In this document: positions 36,108 to 44,064 of the stretch, piece by piece | How the letters are laid out: each line of letters begins with the position of its first letter | Numbering within the stretch: the first letter of the stretch is position 1 | Assembly (NCBI GenBank): GCA_018004935.1 | Contig: JAGNBF010000006.1 | Span: forward strand, 5,150-69,149 | DNA length: 64,000 nucleotides | Reading direction: 5' to 3' | Origin: Chloroflexota bacterium | GTDB lineage: Bacteria; Chloroflexota; Anaerolineae; Promineifilales; Promineifilaceae | Made by a program: the position numbers and the translations under genes | Notes under the pieces: model-generated | Database searches by the model: none | Told to the model about the DNA's origin: nothing | The model's input: the letters and a program-made list of their open reading frames with translations, nothing else

Positions 36108-37394
36108 TTATCCCTTCGTGTTTTCCATAAGGTAGTGACGTAAATCGGGGTAGCGACGGGCGATGTAAATAGCGATGAGGACGGTGGCCAGGCCGCCCGT
36201 CCAGATAGCGACGGGCACACCAAACGCGGCCGCGACCATTCCCGCTTCCAATTCACCCAATTGTGGGCCACCCATAAAAAAGATCATATTGACGCTGGTC
36301 ATGCGGCCGCGTAATCCATCAGGGGTGAGCAATTGGCGCATGGTATTGCGAATCACCGTCGAAACCGTATCGGCCGCCCCTGTTAATGCATAAAGAAAAA
36401 ATGAGAGCCAGAATGCGGTGGCGAAGCCAAAGGCCATCGTAGCCAACCCATAAATCACAACACTGACAAGTAATACTAACCCTTGCCGCCGGATATCCCG
36501 TCGGAATGACAAAACCAAACCAGCCACCACCGCACCCAAGGGCTGGGCTGTGGACAACAAGCCGTACCCCTCTACCCCCACTTTCAGCAAATCATCCGCA
36601 ACGAGCGGTAACATTGTGCGGGCTGAACTAAAAAAAGTAGCCCAGAAATCCAGCACCATAGACCCCCGAATGATACGTTGGCTCAGAGTAAACCGAATCC
36701 CCTCAACCAATGATTGCCACCCTACCTGGGAGCGGCTCGCGGCCGCGTGACCCTGGTAAGCCATCATCCAGATGAACCCCATCAGCAGGGCAAAGGAAAA
36801 GGCATCTACCGCATACACCACCCCCACATTGAACCGACCAATGAGCCAGCCAGCCAGCCCTGGCCCCGCAATCCCCCCAATCTGAAACATCAGGTTGGTC
36901 AAACTTAATGCATTGGTGAGGTGTTCTTTGGGTACCAGATTAGGCACAATAGCTTGACGTGCGGGATTATCAAAAGCGGTTGCGGCCGCCATAATGGTCG
37001 TCAGAAAATATATTAAGGGCACAGTGATGTACCCTGTGAAGGTCAGCAGGGCCAACACTCCCCCTAATATAGCTGAAACTGCCTGTGTCCATAGCAACAA
37101 GGTACGCCGGTTGCGCGTATCAGCCAAAATTCCTCCCCATAGGCCAAAGAATACCAGAGGGAAGAAGCGGGCCAGCCCTAGCCCCCCTAGCCCCAGAGCA
37201 TCCGCTTGCAGAGTGACGGAACGACCTAATAGGGCAAAGGTAAAACTATCACCCTGCAACAACTGGTATACATGCCAGCTTAGGGCGGTAAATTGCATTT
37301 GTGAACCCAAAATAGAGAGGAGCCTACCTGCCCAAAAAAGACGGAAATCACGGTGGCGTAGCGCTACCAGGGGTGCGGCCGTGCGTTGACTCAT
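36108..37394 (-). CDS. MFS transporter (EntS/MFS_3-like)
   Basis: 428 residues, about twelve TM segments. Blocks fitting the MFS_3/EntS group: LVALRHRDFRLFWAGRLLSI at the start, GLWGGILADTRNRRTLLLWT (motif-A-like DxxxRR), FDNPARQAIVPNLVPKEHL (conserved Asn-Pro-Ala-Arg) and LTPDGLRGRMTSVNMIFF. Such proteins export small molecules, for example siderophores, or drugs; the substrate cannot be told here. Four GCGGCCGC sites lie in the gene. Confidence 0.88.
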   Translation of the reverse strand: MSQRTAAPLVALRHRDFRLFWAGRLLSILGSQMQFTALSWHVYQLLQGDSFTFALLGRSVTLQADALGLGGLGLARFFPLVFFGLWGGILADTRNRRTLLLWTQAVSAILGGVLALLTFTGYITVPLIYFLTTIMAAATAFDNPARQAIVPNLVPKEHLTNALSLTNLMFQIGGIAGPGLAGWLIGRFNVGVVYAVDAFSFALLMGFIWMMAYQGHAAASRSQVGWQSLVEGIRFTLSQRIIRGSMVLDFWATFFSSARTMLPLVADDLLKVGVEGYGLLSTAQPLGAVVAGLVLSFRRDIRRQGLVLLVSVVIYGLATMAFGFATAFWLSFFLYALTGAADTVSTVIRNTMRQLLTPDGLRGRMTSVNMIFFMGGPQLGELEAGMVAAAFGVPVAIWTGGLATVLIAIYIARRYPDLRHYLMENTKG

Positions 37395-37446
37395 ATTGAC
37401 CTCTTACTTGATGTTGGTGGGGGAGGTTGTGTGGAAGCATATCCAC

Positions 37447-37650
37447 GTTTTGTGGGAGACCTGACAGGTTTTATTGTTCATTAAATTTTTAATCGGATAA
37501 CGCATTCATTGACCCCATCCCCCCTGCCGATTCCCGAGGGAAGGGGGGAATTCCCATGGGGACAGGGTTAGGGGTGGGGGGGGATTCCATTACCTGATTA
37601 ATTTTTTAAACGACAAAGAAACCTGTCAGGTCTGTACCCCACGATTTATG
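37447..37650. repeat. MITE-like element with GACCTGACAGGTTT inverted ends
   Basis: Left end GAGACCTGACAGGTTT (37456-) and right end AAACCTGTCAGGTC (37620-) are inverted, and similarity continues inward (TTAAATTTTTAATCGG versus GATTAATTTTTTAA), giving ~70-bp imperfect arms. The centre holds CCCATCCCCCCTG...GGGGTGGG of the common GC-rich family. The palindromic core of the ends also occurs alone at 59177-59210. No coding content. Confidence 0.6.
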
Positions 37651-37760
37651 GGTATACTCATTGTGCGGCCGCATCATGGCGAACCCGATCAGTCTATGCT
37701 ACACTTTTTATCTCTGATAGCCAATCATCAGATAACTCCTTTAGTGGGGAGAGAAATAAC

Positions 37761-38273
37761 GTGAGCAACAAAAAAAACGCCCCATTACGCTTCAACTTTG
37801 GTTTTTTGCTTGAAGGCAACCTGGGCGAGAAACGCGAATACATCCTTGATTATCCATCCGTCACTATAGACGATGTCACGTTGAGGCCCCTTCAGGGAAC
37901 CGTGACCGCTTCCCGCAACTCACGGGGCATTTATATAGAAGGACAACTCCGTAGCACCATCGTGACCGAATGTTCACGCTGTCTTATGCCTATCACGTTG
38001 CCAGTAACCATCGAACTAAGCGACCTGTTTTACTACCCCCCCACCACCGCTCCAGAAGGGGAATACACGATTCCTGCCACCGGCTTTTTAGACCTCTCCC
38101 CTTTGGTACGGGAGATGGGCCTTCTGGCTATACCTATCCAACCTATCTGCAAACCAGATTGTCTGGGTTTCTGCATGGAATGTGGGCAAAATCTCAATGA
38201 AGGCGATTGCCACTGTGAGGAAGAAACCCTCGATCCACGCCTCTCAGCCCTGAGCAAACTCCTCGACAATTAG
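37761..38273 (+). CDS. DUF177 (YceD-like) protein
   Basis: 170 residues starting at GTG 37761 with GGGGAGAG upstream. Matches YceD/DUF177: TVTASRNSRGIYIEGQL, ECSRCLMPITLPVTIEL and the zinc-binding tail CKPDCLGFCMECGQNLNEGD with its following CHC. In many bacteria this gene is paired with rpmF (ribosomal protein bL32) and takes part in 23S rRNA maturation. Here no rpmF follows; obgE comes next (~120 bp). GCGGCCGC at 37663 lies in the leader. Confidence 0.9.
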   Translation: MSNKKNAPLRFNFGFLLEGNLGEKREYILDYPSVTIDDVTLRPLQGTVTASRNSRGIYIEGQLRSTIVTECSRCLMPITLPVTIELSDLFYYPPTTAPEGEYTIPATGFLDLSPLVREMGLLAIPIQPICKPDCLGFCMECGQNLNEGDCHCEEETLDPRLSALSKLLDN

Positions 38274-38389
38274 CCTGTCGGCCCTCAGCCATAACCTTTC
38301 CCCACCAGGCTGGCTGGACATACTGGGGATTTCCATTCATCTTGATGCACGTCCTGCCCATAGGGTAGGTTAATACTTGAGTACACTCT

Positions 38390-39655
38390 ATGTTCTACGA
38401 TTCAGCACGCATTTTTGTTAAAAGTGGCATTGGTGGCGATGGCATGATCAGCTTCCGTCGCGAAAAATTTGTTCCCCGTGGGGGACCTGATGGGGGTGAT
38501 GGGGGGCATGGGGGCAACATCATGTTTGTTGTCAATCCCAAACTCAATTCGCTGGTCACTTTTCACCGCCAGGTGCACTTTGAGGCCGGGAATGGCAAAC
38601 ATGGCGGCCGCAGTAATATGACTGGCGCCACAGGTGAGACACTCCGTCTGGAAGTTCCCCCTGGCACCATCATCCGTGATGCCGATACGGATAGTCTACT
38701 GGCGGATCTGGTTCACCCGGGTCAGGAAGTAACTATTTTGCAGGGCGGCCGCGGCGGGAAAGGCAATACCCGTTATGCTACCAGTATCACCCAAACCCCT
38801 CGCCTGGCCGAACGGGGCGAACCAGCACAATCTCGCTGGCTCACCCTGGAATTAAAACTAATCGCCGATATTGGGCTGGTAGGTGTACCAAATGCAGGTA
38901 AATCTACCCTACTTTCTGTCATCAGTGCGGCCCGCCCCAAAATTGCGCCATATCCCTTCACCACCCTCTCCCCTAACCTGGGTGTTGTGGAGCTAGACAC
39001 TTTTCAGACAATGGTTGTTGCCGATATTCCTGGTTTGATCGAAGGGGCGGCCGAGGGAGTGGGACTAGGGCATGAGTTTTTGCGCCACATTGAGCGGACA
39101 CGAGTTCTTATTCATTTGCTGGACGGCGCGGCCGCGGAGCCACTAGAAGATTGGGCCACCATCAACCAGGAGCTTTCTCTCTACGATCCAGCCTTGTTAG
39201 ATAAACCACAATTGGTCGTCCTCAACAAGATTGATTTACCCGACGCCATCGCCTGGGAACCCATCATTGAGGAAAAAGTGGTAGCGGCGGGTTATGAATT
39301 CTGCGCTATTTCCGCGGCTACCGGGCAAAATGTGCGCCCCATGTTATTCAAAGTATGGGAAATACTTCAGGACTTACCTCCCATCACCTTTGTGCCCGAT
39401 GAAGAACCTATCATTCGACCAGAGGTAGATGAAGGTGATTTCACTATCGAACGTGAAAAGAATGGCTGGCGAGTTGTGGGTATTCGCATTGAACGCATTG
39501 CGGCCATGACCTACTTTGAATTTGAGGCCACGGCACGCCGTTTTCAGACGATACTGGAAGATATGGGGATCAGTGATGCATTGCGGAAAGCTGGTGTACA
39601 GGATGGTGATACCGTTTTCATTGGCGATGAGACTCTGGAGTGGAGTGAGCAGTGA
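38390..39655 (+). CDS. obgE: GTPase Obg/CgtA
   Basis: 421 residues. Gly-rich Obg fold (GGDGMISFRREKFVPRGGPD...), G1 GVPNAGKSTLLS, G3 DIPGLIEGA, G4 NKID and a C-terminal Obg domain (EREKNGWRVVGIRIER). It binds the 50S subunit and helps its late assembly and stress signalling. Start at ATG 38390. Its stop overlaps the nadD start as TGATG, so the two are translationally coupled. The neighbouring obgE-nadD order is common in bacteria. Confidence 0.97.
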   Translation: MFYDSARIFVKSGIGGDGMISFRREKFVPRGGPDGGDGGHGGNIMFVVNPKLNSLVTFHRQVHFEAGNGKHGGRSNMTGATGETLRLEVPPGTIIRDADTDSLLADLVHPGQEVTILQGGRGGKGNTRYATSITQTPRLAERGEPAQSRWLTLELKLIADIGLVGVPNAGKSTLLSVISAARPKIAPYPFTTLSPNLGVVELDTFQTMVVADIPGLIEGAAEGVGLGHEFLRHIERTRVLIHLLDGAAAEPLEDWATINQELSLYDPALLDKPQLVVLNKIDLPDAIAWEPIIEEKVVAAGYEFCAISAATGQNVRPMLFKVWEILQDLPPITFVPDEEPIIRPEVDEGDFTIEREKNGWRVVGIRIERIAAMTYFEFEATARRFQTILEDMGISDALRKAGVQDGDTVFIGDETLEWSEQ

Positions 39656-40272
39656 TGCGGCTGGGGGTATTGGGAGGAACATTTGACCCGCCCCACCTCG
39701 GTCATTTGTTATTGGCCGAGACGGCGCGGGTCACATTGGGGTTGGAGCAAGTACTTTTCTTGCCTGTTGGTTCACCTACGCACAAGACGGAGCAGGCGAT
39801 TACGCCTACCTGGCACCGGGTTGCCATGACTCGTCTGGCTATCGCCGACAATCCATTTTTTGCGGTTTCCACACTAGATGCAGAGCGCCCTTCCCCTCAT
39901 TACACGGTTACGTTATTGCCTTTGCTACAACAAATTTACCCTCAGGCAACCTTATGGCTCATTCTGGGGTCAGATTCATTGCGAGATTTGCCGCAGTGGC
40001 ATCAGCCAAAAACATTGTTATCTCAATGTCGTCTGGCGGTTTTGGAGCGCCCTGGTATTGCAGTGGACTGGGCTTCGCTGGAATCGGCTCTGCCCGAATT
40101 ACGTCACCATCTGGATTGGCTTGTAGGGCCAGGGGTTATGGTTTCGGCAACGATGGTGCGCCAGTTCGCGGCCGCGAACCACTCCTTGCGTTACCTCATT
40201 CCCGAACCCGTCCGTACCTACGTCCTAGAACATCATCTATATCAACCAAACGACAATCAGTCATCCACCTAG
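39655..40272 (+). CDS. nadD: Nicotinate-nucleotide adenylyltransferase
   Basis: About 205 residues from the ATG at 39655 (overlapping the obgE stop); an upstream GTG at 39652 is unlikely to be used. Motifs: GVLGGTFDPPHLGHLLLAE (the GxFxPxHxGH adenylyltransferase signature), LPVGSPTHK, LILGSDSLRDLPQW and VSATMVRQFAAANHSL with the end motif. It makes deamido-NAD from nicotinate mononucleotide. Its TAG and the next gene's TAG (minus strand) share the same CTAG at 40269-40272. Confidence 0.96.
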   Translation: MRLGVLGGTFDPPHLGHLLLAETARVTLGLEQVLFLPVGSPTHKTEQAITPTWHRVAMTRLAIADNPFFAVSTLDAERPSPHYTVTLLPLLQQIYPQATLWLILGSDSLRDLPQWHQPKTLLSQCRLAVLERPGIAVDWASLESALPELRHHLDWLVGPGVMVSATMVRQFAAANHSLRYLIPEPVRTYVLEHHLYQPNDNQSST

Positions 40273-40484
40273 GCGTCCGCACTCTCATTCGTGGCCTCAC
40301 TCTCCTGTTTGGCCGGGGCAAACCGCTTCATCTGCGCTACGGGGACTTTAATATGTTTGCGACAATTGGGACATTCCATCACATGGGTTTTGTGCTTCTG
40401 ACTTTGGGCTTCCACCAAGGCAGAAGACAGGTAATCCCGACTTAGATTAAAACTATGTGAACAATACGAACAACGGACGTGCAT
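40269..40484 (-). CDS. Small zinc-ribbon protein
   Basis: 71 residues starting at the ATG at 40484, with AAGGAGAC just upstream; the longer frame starting at 40547 lacks a ribosome-binding site. Four cysteines in two pairs (CSYCSHSF; CPNCRKHI) suggest one zinc ribbon, followed by a short Ala/Glu-rich tail. No family named; the Cys spacing resembles small regulatory ribbons. Confidence 0.7.
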   Translation of the reverse strand: MHVRCSYCSHSFNLSRDYLSSALVEAQSQKHKTHVMECPNCRKHIKVPVAQMKRFAPAKQESEATNESADA

Positions 40485-40862
40485 TTTTTGTCTCCTTACA
40501 TCATTCTTAGTAATCGTCCAAAATGAACCGAATGCAAATCGGTTCAATTCCTCAATTGCAGGGTTAAATAACCTTGAAAGGGGGAAGTTATTTCCAGACG
40601 TTCACTTAGTCTGGTTGAGTTTACCGTCATTTTCAACGTTACGTCAACATTGCTCATCTTGTTTGTCGTTGAATCATAACTACTAAGCCGTTGCTTGAGC
40701 TTGCCAAAGGCAACACCAGGCTTCGACAAGCTCAGCCCTCGAGAACCTTAGGCGTGACGTTGAAACTGAAGAATAGCCATATGGGAGAATCTGCCCAGGG
40801 AGATCTCCAGAGACCTTGCCCCCGATTCACAATTCTAACCCATTTATCCTGCCGTACCGCCT
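40485..40862. other. Divergent intergenic region with GAGCTTG repeat
   Basis: Contains TTGAGCTTGCCAAAGG...CTTCGACAAGCTCAG (40694-40740), a member of the GAGCTTGTCGAAG hairpin repeat family also found at 33608, 52555, 59240, 62365, 63580 and 63797. It must also carry the promoter for the RiPP-like cluster. I cannot pick a promoter with confidence. Confidence 0.55.
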
Positions 40863-41240
40863 ATGCCTTCTACATCTTCTACTCGTCGCCGCCTTATTTG
40901 GTTTCTGCTCCTTATTCCTGGCACCGTTTTGGTAGTGGCCCTGGCTTATATCACTGGTCTGGTCAACCAGATTCGTTATACTAACCTGATTATTCGTTGG
41001 ACAACAGAAAGTGAACTAGATGTCCTGGGTTATAACTTATATCGGGCAGATTCGCCTGAGGGTGAATTTGTTCAGATAAATACGAGTCTCATACAACCAT
41101 CACTAGACCCATTGGTAAGTAGTGAACATGAGTATGTAGATGAGGGGCGTGTACGCGGCCGCACCTACTATTACATCCTGGAAACCGTGGATCGTTTTGG
41201 GAATATCAAATCCCGAACTGACCCTATTCCCATTCCCTGA
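40863..41240 (+). CDS. Membrane-anchored FN3-like protein, first gene of the RiPP-like cluster
   Basis: 125 residues. TM at ~11-32 (LIWFLLLIPGTVLVVALAYI) followed by one beta-sandwich domain: NLIIRWTTESELDVLGYNLY, ...EYVDEGRVRGRTYYYILETV. This is an FN3-like module that occurs in secreted proteins along with C25 peptidases and in the related gene at 47876. It lies two bases before the frame of the next gene. It may anchor or display something at the surface. GCGGCCGC at 41155 encodes part of RGRTYYY. Confidence 0.7.
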   Translation: MPSTSSTRRRLIWFLLLIPGTVLVVALAYITGLVNQIRYTNLIIRWTTESELDVLGYNLYRADSPEGEFVQINTSLIQPSLDPLVSSEHEYVDEGRVRGRTYYYILETVDRFGNIKSRTDPIPIP

Positions 41241-41305
41241 CTTTGACACAACATTTTCGCTGTGGTATTATGCCCGGCTGTAACCTGCATAACAGAGAGG
41301 CCATT

Positions 41306-42172
41306 TTGTCTGGTTCCACATCCCCAGCAGATCACATCATCATAGACATTGCTAACCTGGCCGTCAGCATCATTGTAGAAGATGACTCCATGGCTGACCG
41401 CATTCGGAAGAGCTATCACGATTTTATCAATCCCCAAGCAACCCCGATTCTCAACATTACGATCATCGTCAAACCAGGTGCACGTTATATTGAATCAAAC
41501 CCTGGCTATTGGATTATTGATTCCAAATTTACAGCGGATCATCTTACCTACAAATCATATGAAGAATACGGTGAATTAGACTTAGTCAATGGTGTAGGTT
41601 ATCTGGAGATCGCCCCCGAAGCCTACATTGAAAACTATCTCCGGGTTATTTATGCCTGGTTATGTCTTACTCATGGTAGCCTGCTTCTTCATTCCTCTGG
41701 CGTCGTTCGTAACAGCGAAGGCTATGTTTTCTTTGGCCCTAGCGGCGCGGGCAAAACCACTACATCACGCCTGGCATCTCGTCAGGCGACCGTTCTCAGT
41801 GATGATCTTGTTATTATTCGCCAGATAGAGGATGCCTACTACTTGTTTGGTGTACCATTCAAAGGGGAACTCAGTGATGCCCCGCGTGCCAACCAATCAG
41901 CCCCTCTAAAAGGCATCTTTCGTTTGCGTCAGGATGTGCGGCACTATATTGAACCTATGTCACGCATTATTGCTGTGGCTGAGTTAGCGGCCGCGTCACC
42001 TTTCATTAACAACATCGCCCTACTCAATGGCAAACTTATATCCCTATGCAATCGCATTGTCAAAGCAGTCCCCATTCAACAACTTCACTTCCGTCGCGAC
42101 GACGGGTTTTGGAAGGTCATAGATGAGTACTACACCCCTGTACCCCAAACCACATCCACAAACAGCTGGTAG
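41306..42172 (+). CDS. HprK-like kinase / P-loop protein of a RiPP cluster
   Basis: About 288 residues using TTG 41306 (GAGAGG upstream); upstream in-frame TTG 41243 and ATG 41270 are alternatives. C-terminal HPr-kinase-like P-loop: VFFGPSGAGKTTTSRLAS, then a conserved segment DDLVIIRQIEDAYYLFGVPF and ...LKGIFRLRQD. Proteins of this type accompany PqqD and B1/B2-type proteins in lasso-peptide and radical-SAM RiPP clusters and may phosphorylate the peptide or a partner; the reaction here is unproven. It overlaps the pqqD-like gene by 50 bp. Confidence 0.78.
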   Translation: MSGSTSPADHIIIDIANLAVSIIVEDDSMADRIRKSYHDFINPQATPILNITIIVKPGARYIESNPGYWIIDSKFTADHLTYKSYEEYGELDLVNGVGYLEIAPEAYIENYLRVIYAWLCLTHGSLLLHSSGVVRNSEGYVFFGPSGAGKTTTSRLASRQATVLSDDLVIIRQIEDAYYLFGVPFKGELSDAPRANQSAPLKGIFRLRQDVRHYIEPMSRIIAVAELAAASPFINNIALLNGKLISLCNRIVKAVPIQQLHFRRDDGFWKVIDEYYTPVPQTTSTNSW

Positions 42173-42413
42173 AGTCATAGACGGTGAAGCCGTCCTTATT
42201 TTGTCTGAAATCAGTGAAATCAACGTTCTTAATGAAGTTGGCTCACGAATCTTTGAGCTGGCCGATGGCTCCCGCACCCTCAACGAAATCAGTCAGGCCA
42301 TTTCTGATGAATATGAAGTTTCGTCTCAACAAGCAGAACAAGACGTATTAGAATTTGTACAAAAGTTGGTTAAACAAAACGTCCTGGTTCTGGCTGAGCA
42401 AAAAGAGGGGTGA
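42123..42413 (+). CDS. PqqD family RiPP recognition protein
   Basis: 96 residues. Typical PqqD/RRE blocks: AVLILSEISEINVLNEVGSR, IFELADGSRTLNEISQAIS and QQAEQDVLEFVQKLVKQNVL. These small winged-helix proteins bind the leader of a precursor peptide and present it to the radical SAM enzyme. Its GTGA overlaps the start of the radical SAM gene (42410), so they are translationally coupled. Confidence 0.9.
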   Translation: MSTTPLYPKPHPQTAGRVIDGEAVLILSEISEINVLNEVGSRIFELADGSRTLNEISQAISDEYEVSSQQAEQDVLEFVQKLVKQNVLVLAEQKEG

Positions 42414-43495
42414 AGATGTCCGAACAAACCATTGATGTCACAACTGGTCAAAAAACCACGTATGACACCATTGCCCGCAAAGCCGCTAACCAACATCGCT
42501 TGCTTTCCATTCAATGGGAGCTAACCTACCGATGTAATGAACGTTGCAGTCATTGTTACCTCGATGTTATGCCCCCAAGTGCCAAAGTTCCAGGGGAATT
42601 ATCTACAGACGAAGCCAAAAAACTGATAGATGATCTGGTTCGTCTCAATGCTCTCACGATCACCTTTTCTGGCGGTGAAGTTTTTGTTCGTCCCGACATT
42701 TTTGAAATTGCCAGCTATGCCCGCAAAAAAGGGTTTGCCATTCGCTTCTTTACCAATGGCATTTTGATAAAACCAGAAATGGCGGATAAAATTGCCGCCG
42801 TTAAACCGGTTGTAGTGGAGTTCAGCGTTTATGGCAGTAGAGCTGAAACTCATGATGGCATTACTCAGGTGCCTGGTTCTTATGATTTAACAATGCGGGC
42901 CATTAGACTCCTTCTAGAACGTGGGGTGCGTTGCATCATCAAAACACCCATTATGAAGGAAAATATTGAACAAGTTGGCGAACTTCAAGAGCAAGCCAAA
43001 GATTTAGGCGTTAGTTTTCAATATGATTTGACAATTGTCCCTAAACATACTGGTGATGTTTCCCCTCTGAAACACCGACCATCAGATGATCAACTTTTAG
43101 CTTTTTTACGTGACCGGGTAAACACAGAAACCTGGACGTTGTATCAGTTAGAAGAGGAACATCGCTTTTGTGGCATCGGTCTGAGTAGTCTGACTGTTAG
43201 TCCCTATGGTGAAATTTACACCTGTGTAGGGGCACGGGTTTCTGCCGGTAATATTCGCACTTCTCCTATTCATAATATCTGGCACGACTCGACGGTTTGG
43301 GAAGAAACGGGAAACTTGACAATCTCAAAATTACCGGTATGCTCTACATGTGAATTGCGCCAGTTCTGTGTTAGATGTCATGGCACAGCGGCGTTTGAAG
43401 ACGGGGACATGCTTGGATGTTCCTCGGTAGCTTATCGGGAGGCACGTCTGCGCAGACAGGCGTACAGTGACAATCTAGCAAAGTTAGGAGGATAA
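42410..43495 (+). CDS. Radical SAM/SPASM peptide-modifying enzyme
   Basis: 361 residues from GTG 42410; ATG 42416 also fits. The radical SAM motif is RCNERCSHCYLD (Cys42, Cys46, Cys49) in a TIM-barrel. The C-terminal SPASM domain has the auxiliary-cluster cysteines: CGIGLSS, EIYTCVGAR, VCSTCELRQFCVRCHG and LGCSS. GEIYTC fits the SPASM layout of thioether- or C-C-crosslinking enzymes (sactipeptide, ranthipeptide or PqqE-like). It immediately precedes the precursor peptide; the predicted action is to crosslink its Cys/Ser/Thr-rich core. Chemistry is inferred, not proven. Confidence 0.9.
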   Translation: MKMSEQTIDVTTGQKTTYDTIARKAANQHRLLSIQWELTYRCNERCSHCYLDVMPPSAKVPGELSTDEAKKLIDDLVRLNALTITFSGGEVFVRPDIFEIASYARKKGFAIRFFTNGILIKPEMADKIAAVKPVVVEFSVYGSRAETHDGITQVPGSYDLTMRAIRLLLERGVRCIIKTPIMKENIEQVGELQEQAKDLGVSFQYDLTIVPKHTGDVSPLKHRPSDDQLLAFLRDRVNTETWTLYQLEEEHRFCGIGLSSLTVSPYGEIYTCVGARVSAGNIRTSPIHNIWHDSTVWEETGNLTISKLPVCSTCELRQFCVRCHGTAAFEDGDMLGCSSVAYREARLRRQAYSDNLAKLGG

Positions 43496-43500
43496 TAACA

Positions 43501-43650
43501 ATGAAGAAAGTTATGACCCAGAAAAAAGCTTACGAAAAGCCTGCTGTGATCCATCGTCAGATCATGGAAAGTGTTGCCGGAGCTTGCCAACAGTCCGGTG
43601 GTACAAACGGCAAAGCTGATCCGACTGCTTGTACAACTATCAATAGCTAA
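43501..43650 (+). CDS. RiPP precursor peptide (49 aa)
   Basis: Too short to stand out in long-ORF searches. The ATG at 43501 has a strong GGAGG ten bases upstream and starts five bases after the radical SAM stop. Sequence: MKKVMTQKKAYEKPAVIHRQ then IMESVAGAC (Cys29), a core QQSGGTNGKADPTACTTINS with Cys44. The leader KPAVxHxxxMESVAG matches the KPxV..E..AG leader of PqqD-dependent radical-SAM peptides. The core is Gly/Ser/Thr-rich, with two cysteines, so thioether crosslinks at Cys29 and Cys44 are plausible. A terminator follows at 43776. High confidence that it is a precursor; the product structure is unknown. Confidence 0.85.
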   Translation: MKKVMTQKKAYEKPAVIHRQIMESVAGACQQSGGTNGKADPTACTTINS

Positions 43651-44064
43651 TTACTGAATCGCACAAATATTCGCTTCAGGTATAAAAAAGTTACACCTAT
43701 TTGTGGTGTTTATTTTTTGTTGCATTTGCAATGGACATCACGTTTGGTTAAGTAACTAACAATATTATCGTTATCTAAAAGGGCTAGGTCATTGTATCTA
43801 GCCTTTTTTTTTGCCTGTGGAACGGGGGGGAAATGACAGGGGAACCATTCCTAAGCGAAAGTTGAATAGTTTGTGAAGAAGACTACCCATTTTGGTCAGT
43901 TAGGGGTAATTTGGTAAAGGTATGGCTTCAGGCAAGAAGTTGTTGCCAGAAAGTCTGGGAAGTATTCCCAAATTGTGGGAGCCGGTTCTGAATCAATTTG
44001 CCCCAAGGTGCCCTTTACCCACAACCCCCCAAGAAACTTATAGGTATTTCCAGGAGCTGTGTGC
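43651..44064 (+). terminator. Terminator after the precursor gene, then a leader region
   Basis: The hairpin at 43777-43810 (AAAAGGGCTAG, TCATTGTAT loop, CTAGCC then a run of nine T) lies about 130 bases after the precursor stop. It would let the short peptide transcript be made in excess of the downstream peptidases. The rest (43811-44064) is an AT-rich leader with no convincing gene; a minus-strand frame there (43896-44084) looks spurious. Confidence 0.75.

Noticed and set aside
40500-40560. tRNA-like GGTTCAATTCC sequence
   Set aside because: No acceptor, D or anticodon arms can be built around it.
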